Assembly: GCF_001613145.1 (NCBI RefSeq)
Contig: NZ_BDBU01000008.1
Span: forward strand, 62,001-126,000
DNA from: Nocardia jejuensis NBRC 103114
GTDB lineage: Bacteria; Actinomycetota; Actinomycetes; Mycobacteriales; Mycobacteriaceae
Direction: 5' to 3'
Length of the DNA: 64,000 bases
Position numbers and translations under genes: made by a program. The notes below the pieces were generated by a model. It had not been told where the DNA came from. It saw nothing but the letters and a program-made list of their open reading frames with translations, and made no database searches. Shown piece by piece: positions 24,884 through 34,411 of this stretch. Position 1 is the first letter of the stretch. Every line of letters begins with the position of its first letter.

Positions 24884-26974
24884 ATGAGGCCTGGGAAGCG
24901 GACGAAGCGGTTCGCGGTGCGCAGCATGGTGGTGGCATCGGTGGCGTTGGCGAGCGCACCGTTCCTGGTGCCGGTGGCATTCGGTGAACCGAGCGGGGGG
25001 TTCACCGCGATCGACGGTGGCGATCATGCGGCACAATGGAATTCGGCGTTGAACGGACCGCAGCCGTACAACGGTGTCGCGCCCGATCTGGCGGTGCCGA
25101 TCACGATGAGCGATGGCACCGTTCTCAAGGCGGACATCATCCATCCGGCCCGTAACGGGCTGCGCGCTGATGGCCGCCGCCCGGTGATCCTGCAGATGCA
25201 GGGGTACGGCAAGCTCCCGATCCTCATCGGGCAGGCGCTGTTGAGTTCTGTCGACGGCCTCGGCATCAAAAAGCCTCTCGAAGACTGGATTTCCTCGATC
25301 AACCTGCCCGGGGTCGGAATCGATGGGTTGTTCGACCTGACCCGCCAGGCCGACTCCGGCGCGATCGAAACCGCAGCCCAGGACTGGGCGCTCGCCGAGG
25401 CCGGATACACGCTGGTGCAGGTCGACCTGCGCGGTACCGGCACCTCCGAGGGCAACTGGCAGGTATTCGGAGACCGCGAGAAGCAGGATGTCGCCGAGGT
25501 GATCGATTGGATCACCCGGCAAGAGTGGAGCGACGGCAATGTCGGGACCATGGGGATCTCCTTCACCGCGATCAGCGCGCTCGAGGCGACCGACCGGATG
25601 CCGCCGGGGCTGAAGGCCGTCTTCGCCTATGAAGGCAGCGCCGACATCTTCGACGATATCGCCGGACCCGGTGGCGCGGTCGGCGTCGGCTTCCTGGTGC
25701 CGTGGCTGCTCGGTGTCAACGCGCTCAAGATGATTCCTGATGTCACCGCCCTGGCGGTCGGAAAGTTCGATCCCGCACAGCAATTGCAGTGGCTGAAGGA
25801 TCGCATCGCCGACCCGCTGACTTTGGTCGACATGGTCGCGAACGCCTACACCGCGCTGACACCCGACCAGCTGACTCCGCAGACCCGCGGTCTGATGGAT
25901 CCGAATTCGCCCTTCCGGCAGGGTCTCGAGGCCAAGGTCGGCAATATTCGGGTGCCGACCTTCATGGTGGGCGCGTGGTTCGACATCTTCGGCACCAGCC
26001 CGACGGATACGTTCAACGCGATCCCGCTGCCGGCCGAGCAGAAGAAGCTCATCATGGGCGACGGCTACCATCTCGGTTCCGGCGTGACCGGTTTCGGTCA
26101 TCCGGGGATGCCTCCGCGGCTGGATGTGTTGCAGCGCGCCTGGTTTGACCACTGGCTGCGCGGAATCGACAACGGCATAGAGGATTACACGCCGATCGTG
26201 GTCAAGCAGCAGGGTGGCGGTTGGACCGACGCGTCGGAGTTCCCGCGTACCGAGGCCACTTACCGGCGCGTGTACCTGAACGACACACCGTCCGGCACCG
26301 CCGCGGGCTCGCTCTACGACGGTGGGCTTTCGCAGAACCCGCGGCAGTCGCAGCTGCGTGACCTGACCGTCGCGCCGGGCCTGCTGAGCATCTGCGGCCG
26401 CGATGTCGCCCGGATCACCGCCGGTGCGACGGCGATCCTCGACGCCTGCGGCAAGGACTCCCGAATCTGGGAGCACAACGGACTGAGCTTCACCAGCAGC
26501 CCTGTCGCCGAGGCCACTACCGTCTCGGGCCCGATCAACGTGCACCTCAACGTGGTTCACGACGCCGCCGACGGTTACTGGGTGGCGACAGTCAACGATG
26601 TGGCCCCCGACGGCAGCTCCAACGAGATCGCGACCGGACAGCTCGTCGCCTCGCTGCGCCAGATCGACGACTCGGCGAGCAAGACCTCCGCCAACGGCGA
26701 TTACACCGATCCGCACTACTTCCTCGACCTCGATCGACGCCAGCCCACCGTCCCCGGTACGCCCGTCACCCTCGACATCGCCGCCACCCCGATCGACGCG
26801 GTGCTGCAGACCGGACACCGATTGCGTGTCGATGTCTACGCGAGCAACTTCCCCAAGGGCCTGCCGCCGCTGATGTTCGTGGCCGACTCCGGCGTGAAAC
26901 CCGAACACCTGCGGCTGGATCCCGATGAGCCCAGCTGGATCAATATCGCCCTGACCGCACCTATCCCGGACTGA
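24884..26974 (+). CDS. Secreted CocE/NonD-family hydrolase
   Basis: A 696-residue secreted protein. The N-terminus has a twin-basic region and a hydrophobic stretch (SMVVASVALASAPFLVPVAF). The S15/CocE alpha/beta-hydrolase domain follows, with QVDLRGTGTSEG, the nucleophile region GTMGISFTAISALEA, the lid and the GDGYHLGSG region. A jelly-roll C-terminal domain (PISxVNxxLNVVHDA and the final 'HRLRVDVYASNFP') completes the family. The open frame begins at 24368, antisense to the AraC gene; ATG 24884 with AGAGGTGG upstream is the real start. It probably cleaves an ester or acyl-dipeptide outside the cell. Confidence 0.88.
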   Translation: MRPGKRTKRFAVRSMVVASVALASAPFLVPVAFGEPSGGFTAIDGGDHAAQWNSALNGPQPYNGVAPDLAVPITMSDGTVLKADIIHPARNGLRADGRRPVILQMQGYGKLPILIGQALLSSVDGLGIKKPLEDWISSINLPGVGIDGLFDLTRQADSGAIETAAQDWALAEAGYTLVQVDLRGTGTSEGNWQVFGDREKQDVAEVIDWITRQEWSDGNVGTMGISFTAISALEATDRMPPGLKAVFAYEGSADIFDDIAGPGGAVGVGFLVPWLLGVNALKMIPDVTALAVGKFDPAQQLQWLKDRIADPLTLVDMVANAYTALTPDQLTPQTRGLMDPNSPFRQGLEAKVGNIRVPTFMVGAWFDIFGTSPTDTFNAIPLPAEQKKLIMGDGYHLGSGVTGFGHPGMPPRLDVLQRAWFDHWLRGIDNGIEDYTPIVVKQQGGGWTDASEFPRTEATYRRVYLNDTPSGTAAGSLYDGGLSQNPRQSQLRDLTVAPGLLSICGRDVARITAGATAILDACGKDSRIWEHNGLSFTSSPVAEATTVSGPINVHLNVVHDAADGYWVATVNDVAPDGSSNEIATGQLVASLRQIDDSASKTSANGDYTDPHYFLDLDRRQPTVPGTPVTLDIAATPIDAVLQTGHRLRVDVYASNFPKGLPPLMFVADSGVKPEHLRLDPDEPSWINIALTAPIPD

Positions 26975-27066
26975 CCCGCGCGCCGGTTGCGATGCGGGAC
27001 GGCTGTCGAATCGCGAGGTCGGAATCCCGCCAGTGACAGGGACGGCCGGCTGTGAGGATCGGACGT

Positions 27067-27480
27067 ATGACAGGCGATGCGATGAGAACTCTGAGAGCCT
27101 TCTATGCGGCGGAGGCCGCTTACCTCACCGAGGGTGGCGAGTTCGAGGCGATGGCCGCGTATTTGGCACCGGACGTTGTCATGTATCAGGCGCCGAGTCT
27201 GCCCTATGGCGGTGAATGGGTTGGGCATGAGGGGTTTCGGCGGTTCGTTGCGGTGATGGGCGAGAACTGGGACGGATTGTGGTTCGACGAGCAGCAGTTC
27301 GTCGTCGATGGTGAGCGGGTCGTGGTCTTCAGTCGAGGGCGGCTGCGCGCTCGACAGAGCGGACGGACGTTGAAGACGTCGCTACTGCAATGGATCAGCT
27401 TTCGGGATGGTTTGATCACCGAGTTCCGCCCGTACTACCTCGACACCTCGGCCGTGTCGTCCGCGCTGAGCGAAAAGTAG
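27067..27480 (+). CDS. SnoaL-like NTF2-fold protein
   Basis: 137 residues forming one cystatin/NTF2-like domain: FYAAEAAYLTEGGEFEAMAA helix, LAPDVVMYQAPSLPYGGEW, then alternating strands to the end (LLQWISFRDGLITEFRPYY). This matches the length and pattern of SnoaL-like polyketide-cyclase or limonene-epoxide-hydrolase relatives, though the catalytic Asp/His of SnoaL cannot be assigned. The ATG at 27067 has GAGG upstream; GTG 27052 and ATG 27082 are also in frame. Stand-alone gene; function unknown. Confidence 0.78.
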   Translation: MTGDAMRTLRAFYAAEAAYLTEGGEFEAMAAYLAPDVVMYQAPSLPYGGEWVGHEGFRRFVAVMGENWDGLWFDEQQFVVDGERVVVFSRGRLRARQSGRTLKTSLLQWISFRDGLITEFRPYYLDTSAVSSALSEK

Positions 27481-28063
27481 TGCGGCAGTGCAGCGGTCGT
27501 GTTCGCAAGGTTCATCGCGGGTTCGGGCCGGCGGATTCGTGCGGGTGCACCCGCCGTGATCCGCCGGCCGTCGAACTACCTTCAGGCGCGATACCCACCC
27601 TCGTGCGTTGCGGTTGCAAAGGGGCAAATACCACAAGGGTCGCTGGACGAGACGACCCGGATGAACTGAAACGCGGCTGCGGGTCGATAACCGCGCATGG
27701 TGTACGCCGCAGACGTGCACAGTTCACCCAGGAATGAAGGTATCGAATGATGGTGGGGGAGAGATGATCAACCGGCTGTGATGGCACGGATTGGCGGTAG
27801 TGAGGCACAAACCAGTCACTGATTTCCCGAAGATAGCTGAAGTGGGCGCTTGGCGAGCACCTGCGCACCCCCGCCGCCGGTGGCTCGGTGAGGCAGGTCG
27901 ACGTTCCCGCCGCCCACGCGGACGTTCTCGATGCGCTGGTGCTGCTCGGACCAGTCGCCGAACGCGCACGGCCAGAGCGTGTTTCGATCGTTTCACGAGT
28001 GCGGGTGAGGTTCGTCGGCGCTAGGCTCGCGCAAGTCCTGGTCCGCTCGCGAAGGAGTCACCC
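27481..28063. other. 580-base intergenic region, no gene recognised
   Basis: Open frames on both strands are short and lack motifs. One plus-strand stretch near 27852-28020 reads protein-like (GEHLRTPAAGGSVRQ, then DVLDALVLLGPVAER) but has no start or family; it could be a further gene remnant. Confidence 0.4.
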
Positions 28064-28981
28064 ATGAAATCCACCATCGTGATGACCGGCGCCAACCGTG
28101 GGATCGGCCGCGTCGCTGCGGAACTCATACTCGACGGGTCCCCGGACACGCACCTGGTCGTCGTCGCGCGCGGAAACGCGGGTGCGCGGGTCGCGGAGGA
28201 ACTGGGCCCGGACTCGGTGTCGCACGTCGCGGTGGATCTCGCGTCGCTCGCCAGTGTTCGGTCCGGCGCCGAAGAGATCGGACGCCGACTCGACGCCGGT
28301 GAGTTGCCTCCGCTGGCCGGATTCGTCGGTAACGCGGGTATCCAGCACACCAACGCGCTCACCGAGACCGAGGACGGATTCGAGTCGACGTTCGCGGTCA
28401 ACGTCCTCGCGAACCATCTGTTCGTTCGTCTGTTGCAGAACCGCTTCACCGTCCCCGCCCGAATCGTGCTGACCGTCAGCGACACGCATTTCGGCGACTT
28501 CCGGCACAACCTGGGTATGGTGCCCGGCCCCGAGTGGCACTCGCCGGACAGCCTCTCGCGCACAGCCGCATTCGCCAAGCCTGCCACCACCGCGGCCGGG
28601 CGCACCGCGTACTCCACGAGCAAGCTGGCCGCCATCTACCTCGTCCACGAGTACGCGCGCCGCCTGCCCACCGGAGTCGAGGCCATCGCCTTCAATCCCG
28701 GTTTCGTGCCGGGGACCGATCTGGCGCGCCACGCGGACCCGTTCTCCCGCTTCGCGATGCGCCGCGTCCTTCCGGCTTTGACCCTCACTCCGCTTGCCGC
28801 CACCCGCGCTGCCGCCGGACGCAATCTCGCCGGTGTGGTTCTCGGAGACATTCCAGCGCCGACCGGGTCCTACGTCGATCGCGACCGCCCGGCACCCTCA
28901 TCGGGCGAATCGTACGACCCGCAGCGAGAGGCCGAGATCTGGTCCACCGCGGAACAATTGATCGCCGCCTACGCTGCCTGA
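28064..28981 (+). CDS. Short-chain dehydrogenase (retinol dehydrogenase/POR-like)
   Basis: A 305-residue SDR. TGANRGIG is the nucleotide-binding motif, GNAG follows at about residue 89, and the active site includes Ser in LTVSD and YSTSK. Insertions around the active site (DTHFGDFRHNLGM) and the length are those of the plant-type protochlorophyllide reductase/retinol dehydrogenase-like SDR group. AAGGAG lies 7 bases before the ATG. Neighbours are unrelated. NADPH-linked reduction of a ketone or aldehyde is likely, substrate unknown. Confidence 0.85.
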   Translation: MKSTIVMTGANRGIGRVAAELILDGSPDTHLVVVARGNAGARVAEELGPDSVSHVAVDLASLASVRSGAEEIGRRLDAGELPPLAGFVGNAGIQHTNALTETEDGFESTFAVNVLANHLFVRLLQNRFTVPARIVLTVSDTHFGDFRHNLGMVPGPEWHSPDSLSRTAAFAKPATTAAGRTAYSTSKLAAIYLVHEYARRLPTGVEAIAFNPGFVPGTDLARHADPFSRFAMRRVLPALTLTPLAATRAAAGRNLAGVVLGDIPAPTGSYVDRDRPAPSSGESYDPQREAEIWSTAEQLIAAYAA

Positions 28982-29118
28982 TCTCGTGGCCGCCCGCCGA
29001 GGTTGCCGAGGACGGCGACGAGTGCGCCGAGCGTCTCGTCGCGTACGTGTTCTCGGCTGATGCGCGATTTGAATGGGTGACTACACCGTCGTGTGCTGGA
29101 ACGTCCACACGGTGTCGT

Positions 29119-29541
29119 TCAGTGGTGGATCACCCTGTCGAGTTTCGGCAGCAGGCTGCGCTTCCAGCTTCGCTCCATCGCGTTGCGGGCCATCTTCTGC
29201 CGACGGTCCGTGATGTCGAATCCGGTCTGTGTCAGCAGGAGTCGGGTGCCGTGGCCCTGCGGGTGCAGGGTCCAGTCGAGAATCCAGTCCGCGGGGTACT
29301 CGGACTGCGGGTACGTCCAGCTGTAGGTGAGTTGCTCGCACGGGCGGGCTTCGAGTACCTCACAGCGGATTTCGTTGATCGGTGCGTCCGGGACGGTGAA
29401 TCGGAAGCGGGTGCCGGGGGAGGCGGCGAAGCCGGTCGGTCGAAGGAGCCACTGCTGCAGCAGATCGGGGTCGGTCAGGGCACGCCAGACGGCGTGCGGT
29501 GGCTGCCGGAAGAAGCTGCTGAGGCGCGTCGACGCCGAATT
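29119..29541 (-). pseudogene. SRPBCC/AHSA1-domain gene lacking its start
   Basis: The minus strand encodes FFRQPPHAVWRALTDPDLLQQW, then GTRFRF and the closing AMERSWKRSLLPKLDRVIHH: an almost complete AHSA1-type START-like domain. Upstream of STRLSSFF there is no ATG, GTG or TTG in frame before the reading becomes antisense to another coding stretch that starts here on the plus strand. Only the first five to ten residues and the promoter seem lost. The head-to-head abutment with a truncated regulator is a deletion junction like that at 8640. A few-residue truncation might still fold, but no start is visible. Confidence 0.65.
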
Positions 29542-29542
29542 A

Positions 29543-30199
29543 AGGTCGCTGGCGTGGCGGCGGGCTTCGCTGCGAGCCGTGGAGTCCGCGGCCCCGGAGC
29601 AGCGAGTCGAGCGACTCGCGTTGCTTGCCGCGGCTCGGGACGCCGGTGCGGTGCACGAGTGCCTCATCCGGTTCTGGCGGCGAATTCTGGCGCCGATCAG
29701 ACGGAGCGAGAGTGAGGGGTGGGTGTGCTGGAATGTTCCGGAGCCACCCGAGGATCCATCCGTCGAGGAGGTGGTCGCATACGCCGAGTTGGCGGCTCTC
29801 GCGATCGATCCGGAGATGAACACGGCTGTGCGACGGCAATATTGGCGCAATCGACCGGAACTGATCCGAGACCCCCATGCGCTGTATCTCGAGATGGGTG
29901 ACATCTTGACGCACGTGGTCCCGCTCGTCGCGGAAGGCGTTCGGCCCCATGCGGGTGACGAACTCGACCGATTCGTCGGAGCCCATGCGGGCGCGCGCGG
30001 GGAATGCGATTCACCCCTGTTCCGTGAGCATCTGCTGATCGGCGCCACGGATGCGGATCACCGCATCCACCGTTATTGGACGCTGACGGAACGGCTGTTC
30101 GGAGCGCGGGTCACGGTCGGTCGAGCCCACGACTGGTTGTACACCGCACTGGCCGAATCCACCGACCTCTCGTCGGGCAGAGCGGATTCGCCGTCGTGA
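29543..30199 (+). pseudogene. C-terminal part of a regulator (probably MerR-type) lacking its DNA-binding domain
   Basis: Plus-strand coding with typical codon use: VERLALLAAARDAGAVHECL, VPEPPEDPSVEEVVAYAELA, RRQYWRNRPELIRDPHALYL, then DADHRIHRYWTLTERLFG. I recognise this as the effector half of a group of actinobacterial MerR-family regulators. No HTH precedes it; upstream the frame is antisense to the SRPBCC gene. Around 218 codons remain. The missing part is the winged HTH and coiled-coil start. It could be a stand-alone ligand domain if some downstream codon is used, but no good start is apparent. Confidence 0.6.
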
Positions 30200-30326
30200 C
30201 CTCGTCGCGTGGCGACACGGGCAGGTACGCGACCCCGTCGTCCGGCAGCGGTCGCGGGTTCGCGCGATGATGGTGTGCGCCCGCATGATCGATCCAGAAA
30301 CCAATCCGGCAAAGGTGACTACATAC

Positions 30327-30719
30327 ATGGCTCCGACCTTCGACGACGTCTACCGCGAGCGGTATCTGCTGCTGACCACCTACACGAAGGACGGCACGCC
30401 CAAACCGACTCCGGTCTGGGGCGTGCCCGAGGGTGACAAACTGCTGATCATCACCGACGACGGATCGTGGAAGACCAAGCGGATCAACAACACTCCGCGG
30501 GTCACCATCCAGAAATGCGGAGTGCTGGGCAAGGTCAAGGGGGAGCCGGTCGATGCGGTGGCCCGCATGCTGCCCAAGTCCGAGACCCGCCGCGTATTCG
30601 ACAAGATCGTCAAGCGCTATTGGAACCACGCCTTCTACTTCGTCCCGTACGCACTCTTCCGCGGTGGGATCGACAAGGTGCACGCCGCCATCGAGGTTCA
30701 GGCCGTTCCCGAGACGTAG
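30327..30719 (+). CDS. PPOX-class F420-dependent oxidoreductase
   Basis: 130 residues. A split barrel with RYLLLTTYTKDGTPKPTPVWGV, LLIITDDGSWKTKRINNTPRVTI and GKVKGEPVD, which match small F420-binding enzymes of actinobacteria. The ATG at 30327 follows AAAGGTGA; the frame is open to 30267. It is not in an operon with the truncated regulator upstream, which ends 127 bases earlier. Likely redox enzyme on an unknown small molecule. Confidence 0.83.
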   Translation: MAPTFDDVYRERYLLLTTYTKDGTPKPTPVWGVPEGDKLLIITDDGSWKTKRINNTPRVTIQKCGVLGKVKGEPVDAVARMLPKSETRRVFDKIVKRYWNHAFYFVPYALFRGGIDKVHAAIEVQAVPET

Positions 30720-30796
30720 GAACTCGGGGCGTCGGGGAGGCCACCGTCTCGGTCGATCACGATGAGACCCGGACGCAGTGGAGGTTCACCCTTCGG

Positions 30797-31225
30797 TTAG
30801 TCGTCGGGGGAGACGCGGCGGTTGCGTTTGGTGACGCCGCGCCGCTTCTTCGCGGCGATGCGACGTTCCTTCGCTCCGCGCGAGGGCTTGGTGGCGCGGC
30901 GATCGGGTGGCGGGGCCGCGGCGGCGTCGCGCAATAGCGCGGCCAGGCGTTCGCGAGCGGTCGCGCGGTTCTGCACCTGTGCGCGCTGATCGGACGAGGC
31001 GATCGTGAGGACCCCGTCGACCAGGCGGGTGGCCAGGCGGTCGAGCATCCGGGTGCGCAGCCGCTCCGGCACCGATGGCGAATTGGCCAGGTCGAACGAT
31101 AACTCCACCCGGCTGTCGGTGGTGTTGACGTGCTGGCCGCCCGGGCCTGAGGAGCGTGAGAACCGCTCGCGTAATTCGGACGCGGGTATCACCAGCGTCC
31201 GAGTCACGTTCAGGTCCTCTGCCAT
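30797..31225 (-). CDS. arfB: Alternative ribosome-rescue peptidyl-tRNA hydrolase ArfB
   Basis: A 142-residue class I release-factor-like protein. The GGQ motif lies in SRSSGPGGQHVNTTDSRVEL, which hydrolyses peptidyl-tRNA on stalled ribosomes. A short linker and a Lys/Arg-rich C-terminal tail (AKERRIAAKKRRGVTKRNRR) follow; in ArfB/YaeJ this tail enters the empty mRNA channel. Size, order and tail are all as in the family. It acts on non-stop complexes in addition to trans-translation. The gene stands alone between convergent and co-directional neighbours. Confidence 0.93.
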   Translation of the reverse strand: MAEDLNVTRTLVIPASELRERFSRSSGPGGQHVNTTDSRVELSFDLANSPSVPERLRTRMLDRLATRLVDGVLTIASSDQRAQVQNRATARERLAALLRDAAAAPPPDRRATKPSRGAKERRIAAKKRRGVTKRNRRVSPDD

Positions 31226-31354
31226 GGTCCGACGCTGCTCTTTTCGATCGGCGAGTCGACTCGGCCGGGTCGCGCTCGTGCACCGGTGGCCTCGTCGTTC
31301 ACGATAACGATGGTCGTGTCGTGATGCGACAAGCGGGCTGTCCGGACATAACGG

Positions 31355-32194
31355 TCATGGCTGCCAGAGGTCGATGGCGATCTCGCGGGTTCGCTCGCGG
31401 AAGAGGCCATCGGGGGTGGCGTCCTTCAGCAGGGTGCGGAGTCGCGATTCGAAGTGGGATCTGTGGTCGCCGAACAGGTGTGGTGTGGAGCTGGACAGTG
31501 AGAAGACCGCTGCTACGAGATCGTCGACCGTGCGAGTGACCTCGCGACCGGGGACGTCCATTCGGCGGACACGGGTGAATCCCGCCTGCTGGTAGATCTG
31601 TTCCTCACCGGAGGGGGTGCCGGCGGGCAGCAGACCCCGCCCGGCGCGGCGTATCGGGCCGAGAAACTCACGCACCAACTCGTCGATCTCCGGATACGGG
31701 GGCACCGGGTGTGTGTCCGCATGGGGAAGACCTCGGTGGGTGGTGGCCTGAACGTGGGCGCACATTCCGTTGCGGTCGAGCATAGTGTGAAGGCACGCAG
31801 CGACTTTCGGTCGATCCATCCAGTGGAACGACTGCGCGAGGGTGATGAGGCGGAACCGGCCCAGGGCGGCGGGGAGTTGCTCCGCGCGCATGTGCAGCCA
31901 GCGCGTGTTCCTCGCGCCGGAGGCGGTGGCGAATTCGGTGGCTTTGTCGATCATGTCCGCGTCGGCGTCGAGTCCGATGACCTCGTCGAAGCGCTCGGCC
32001 ATCAGCAGCGCGAGAGAGCCGGGTCCGCAGCCGACGTCGAGAAGGCGGCCGGACCCGTCCAGCCCGAGTTCGGCGCTCAGTGCGTCGGCCAGCGCCCTCG
32101 GGTACGGAATGCGGCCGTGCGCGTAGAACTCGGCACTGCCCCGGTACAGGGAGGGATCCCACGTCCACGAGTTCGAGACCACGCTGGCCAGCAT
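31355..32194 (-). CDS. Class I SAM-dependent methyltransferase
   Basis: Methyltransferase of the UbiE/type-11 class: motif I LLDVGCGPGSLALLM, the acidic loop IGLDADADMI, and the later RFRLITLAQSFHWMDR motif with the FHW(M) signature. The reading frame runs to 32650, but that part is antisense to the SDR gene. ATG 32194 (279 residues) places a GSAEFYAHGRIPYP segment near the N-terminus, as in relatives; an ATG at 32302 is the alternative. Substrate unknown. It is divergent from the SDR at 32323. Confidence 0.85.
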   Translation of the reverse strand: MLASVVSNSWTWDPSLYRGSAEFYAHGRIPYPRALADALSAELGLDGSGRLLDVGCGPGSLALLMAERFDEVIGLDADADMIDKATEFATASGARNTRWLHMRAEQLPAALGRFRLITLAQSFHWMDRPKVAACLHTMLDRNGMCAHVQATTHRGLPHADTHPVPPYPEIDELVREFLGPIRRAGRGLLPAGTPSGEEQIYQQAGFTRVRRMDVPGREVTRTVDDLVAAVFSLSSSTPHLFGDHRSHFESRLRTLLKDATPDGLFRERTREIAIDLWQP

Positions 32195-32322
32195 AGAGAT
32201 ACCGGCGTCGGCGGACAGCGGCGGACGAGCGGGTGTAAGGATGCGGAGAACGGTCCGGGCCGGGTCGAACGCTGAGTGAACGGTGGTTGGGCCGCCGGGC
32301 ATGGCGGAGTGGAAAGAGTGGG

Positions 32323-33144
32323 ATGGATATCGCGGGACGGGTTGCTGTGGTGACCGGCGGGGGCAGTGGGATCGGGGCCGGGCTGGCTCGGGCTCTGGCC
32401 GGCGGCGGGGCTCGGGTGGTCGTCGCTGATCTGGTCGTCGAGGCTGCGGAAGCGGTTGCGGAGCAGATCGATTCGGAGTATCCCGGCGCCGCGTTGGGGC
32501 TCGGGGTCGATGTGTCGGACGAAGCAGCCGTGGGTGGGTTGGTCGATCGGGCCGAGGAGCATTTCGGGCCGGTGGATATGTTCTTCGCCAATGCGGGCGT
32601 GCCGGGGGAGGCGGGGCTCGATGCCGGGGCGCAGGCGTGGGCGTCGGCACTGGGGGTGAACGTGATGGCCCATGTGCACGCGGCGAAGGCGATGGTGCCG
32701 CGATGGATCGAGCGCGGCGGCGGGTATTTCGTGAGCACCGCCTCGGCGGCGGGGTTGCTCACGCAGTTGGGCTCGGCGACCTATTCGGTGAGCAAGCATG
32801 CCGCCGTGGGGTTCGCGGAGTGGTTGTCGATCACGTACGGGGACAAGGGGATCAAGGTCAGCTGCGTGTGCCCGATGGGGGTGCGGACGCCGCTCCTGGA
32901 CGCCATCTCCGGGAGCGATACCCCGGACGCCGTGCTGGCGGGGAAGGCGGTGACCACGGCGGGGGCGGTGCTGGATGCGGACGAGGTGGCTCAGACCGTT
33001 CTCGCGGGAATGGCGGCGGGGCAGTTCCTGATCCTGCCGCATCCGCAGGTGCTGGACATGTACCGGGGAAAGGCGGCCGACTACGACAGGTGGCTCGCGG
33101 GGATGCGGCGGTATCAGGAGACCCTGCGGACGCCCGCCGAGTAG
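32323..33144 (+). CDS. Short-chain dehydrogenase/reductase
   Basis: 273 residues; classical SDR with TGGGSGIGAGLA at the N-terminus, D-V pair after beta-3 (GVDVSD), NAGV, and the catalytic STASAAG ... YSVSK. The tail PQVLDMYRGKAADYDRWL is typical of a Nocardia/mycobacterial SDR subgroup. ATG 32323 is preceded by a GAAAGAGTGGG purine stretch. The gene stands alone. Probably NAD(P)-dependent alcohol dehydrogenase; substrate not readable. Confidence 0.88.
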   Translation: MDIAGRVAVVTGGGSGIGAGLARALAGGGARVVVADLVVEAAEAVAEQIDSEYPGAALGLGVDVSDEAAVGGLVDRAEEHFGPVDMFFANAGVPGEAGLDAGAQAWASALGVNVMAHVHAAKAMVPRWIERGGGYFVSTASAAGLLTQLGSATYSVSKHAAVGFAEWLSITYGDKGIKVSCVCPMGVRTPLLDAISGSDTPDAVLAGKAVTTAGAVLDADEVAQTVLAGMAAGQFLILPHPQVLDMYRGKAADYDRWLAGMRRYQETLRTPAE

Positions 33145-33152
33145 GCCGATCG

Positions 33153-33189
33153 TTCGACCCGGCCGAGGTGAACCCCCGGCCGGATCGAA
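33153..33189. terminator. Bidirectional hairpin between convergent genes
   Basis: Stem TTCGA-c-CCGGCC against GGCCGG-a-TCGAA, one mismatch, 13-base loop. It is 9 bases after the SDR stop and just beyond the stop of the convergent hydrolase. Confidence 0.6.
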
Positions 33190-33195
33190 AACCGC

Positions 33196-34239
33196 TCAGG
33201 CGTGCAGGAATTCGTCGATGGCGCGCCACGTCGTGTCCGGTGCGCCGGAGCCGGCCAGCATGCCGAGATGACCACCGGTGACCTCGGCGAAGCGGACCTC
33301 GGACGCACCGGTCAGCACGCGAGTTCCGGTGCGGACGGCCGCGGCGGGCACCACCACGTCGGTTCGACTGCCCACCAACAGAACCCGGCAGGTCACCTTG
33401 GCGAGCTCCGCGGTCAGATCGGAGCGAAGCCGGAAGCGGCCGTGCGCCAATTCGTTGCGCACGATCAGGTTTCGGTGGATCTGCCAGAAGGAGCGGCCCG
33501 GATAGCCGGGCATGGTGGCGAGGAATTCGTCGACCGCCTGGATCTGGGCCAGGGCCTCGGTGTCGAGGATGTTGCGCGCGACGTAGTAGGGCTTGAGGAG
33601 TTCACGCTGGAATCCCTGCACCCGGAAGCCGATGCGCACCATCTCCTTCGGGATCCCGCCCATCAGCTTGGCCGCCGTGGCGACCTCGCGCCCGCCGGTG
33701 AGCTGTGCTGCCAGGCGCACCGGAAGCAGCGCGGGAGTGCGGCTCTGGTCGAACGGGGTCGCCAGCCCGATCACCGAGGAGATCGGCAGGTCGGCGTGGT
33801 TCGCGGCGCTCACCAGGGCCAGCACCCCGCCGAGTGACCAGCCGATGATCTCGACCGGCCTGTCGTGCTCGGCGGCGATCCGGCTGATGGCGGTGGGGAG
33901 GATGTCCTCCGTCCACTCGTCGAGGCCGAGATCGCGGTCAGCGTAGGTGATTTCGCCGTAGTCGAGCAGGTACGGCTGCCTTCCGGTGTCGAGCAGGAAT
34001 TGAGCCAGGCTCTGGCCCGGTCGCAGATCGAAGCAGCGGGCGGGGGCGGCCAGTGGCGGCACAAGCAACACCGGATTGCCGGTGGAGGGGGTGTCGCGGT
34101 CGAATCGACGCAGGGTCCGATGCGGTCCGTCGTCGATCACCGTCGAGGGGGTCGGGGTGTAGGACTCCATGCCGCTGCCGAGCGACATGCTCCATGTATT
34201 GCGAAGCGCCCGTGAGAGTTCCGATGCGGTTCGGGTCAC
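33196..34239 (-). CDS. Alpha/beta hydrolase of the PHA-synthase (PhaC)-like type
   Basis: A 347-residue hydrolase: VLLVPPLAAPARCFDLRPGQSL at the oxyanion region, then the nucleophile elbow IIGWSLGGVLAL, the acid GSRTDVVVP, and the histidine in TGGHLGML. The first two motifs and the position of the acid/histidine match PhaC and relatives, but the nucleophile is Ser rather than the Cys of true polymerising synthases, so an esterase/lipase-like role is more likely. The GTG at 34239 follows AGGAG by five bases; the frame is open to 34305. Confidence 0.8.
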   Translation of the reverse strand: MTRTASELSRALRNTWSMSLGSGMESYTPTPSTVIDDGPHRTLRRFDRDTPSTGNPVLLVPPLAAPARCFDLRPGQSLAQFLLDTGRQPYLLDYGEITYADRDLGLDEWTEDILPTAISRIAAEHDRPVEIIGWSLGGVLALVSAANHADLPISSVIGLATPFDQSRTPALLPVRLAAQLTGGREVATAAKLMGGIPKEMVRIGFRVQGFQRELLKPYYVARNILDTEALAQIQAVDEFLATMPGYPGRSFWQIHRNLIVRNELAHGRFRLRSDLTAELAKVTCRVLLVGSRTDVVVPAAAVRTGTRVLTGASEVRFAEVTGGHLGMLAGSGAPDTTWRAIDEFLHA

Positions 34240-34411
34240 CGATACTCCTGATTCGCCGTCGCCCACTCCGCGGGGCTGCCGCGCGGTGGAACGAAATATC
34301 GTCAACGCCGCTCAGGTTAAACGATACTATGCGTAACACCTAATATTGTGACCTCGGCTACAGAGTGGGCCGGTGCGTGGTCGCCGTTGTAGTGGGAGAA
34401 CACTGAGGGCT

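Noticed and set aside
33196..34239. True polyhydroxyalkanoate synthase
   Set aside because: Nucleophile is Ser (GWSLGG) rather than Cys, and no other PHA genes are nearby; kept as PhaC-like hydrolase.
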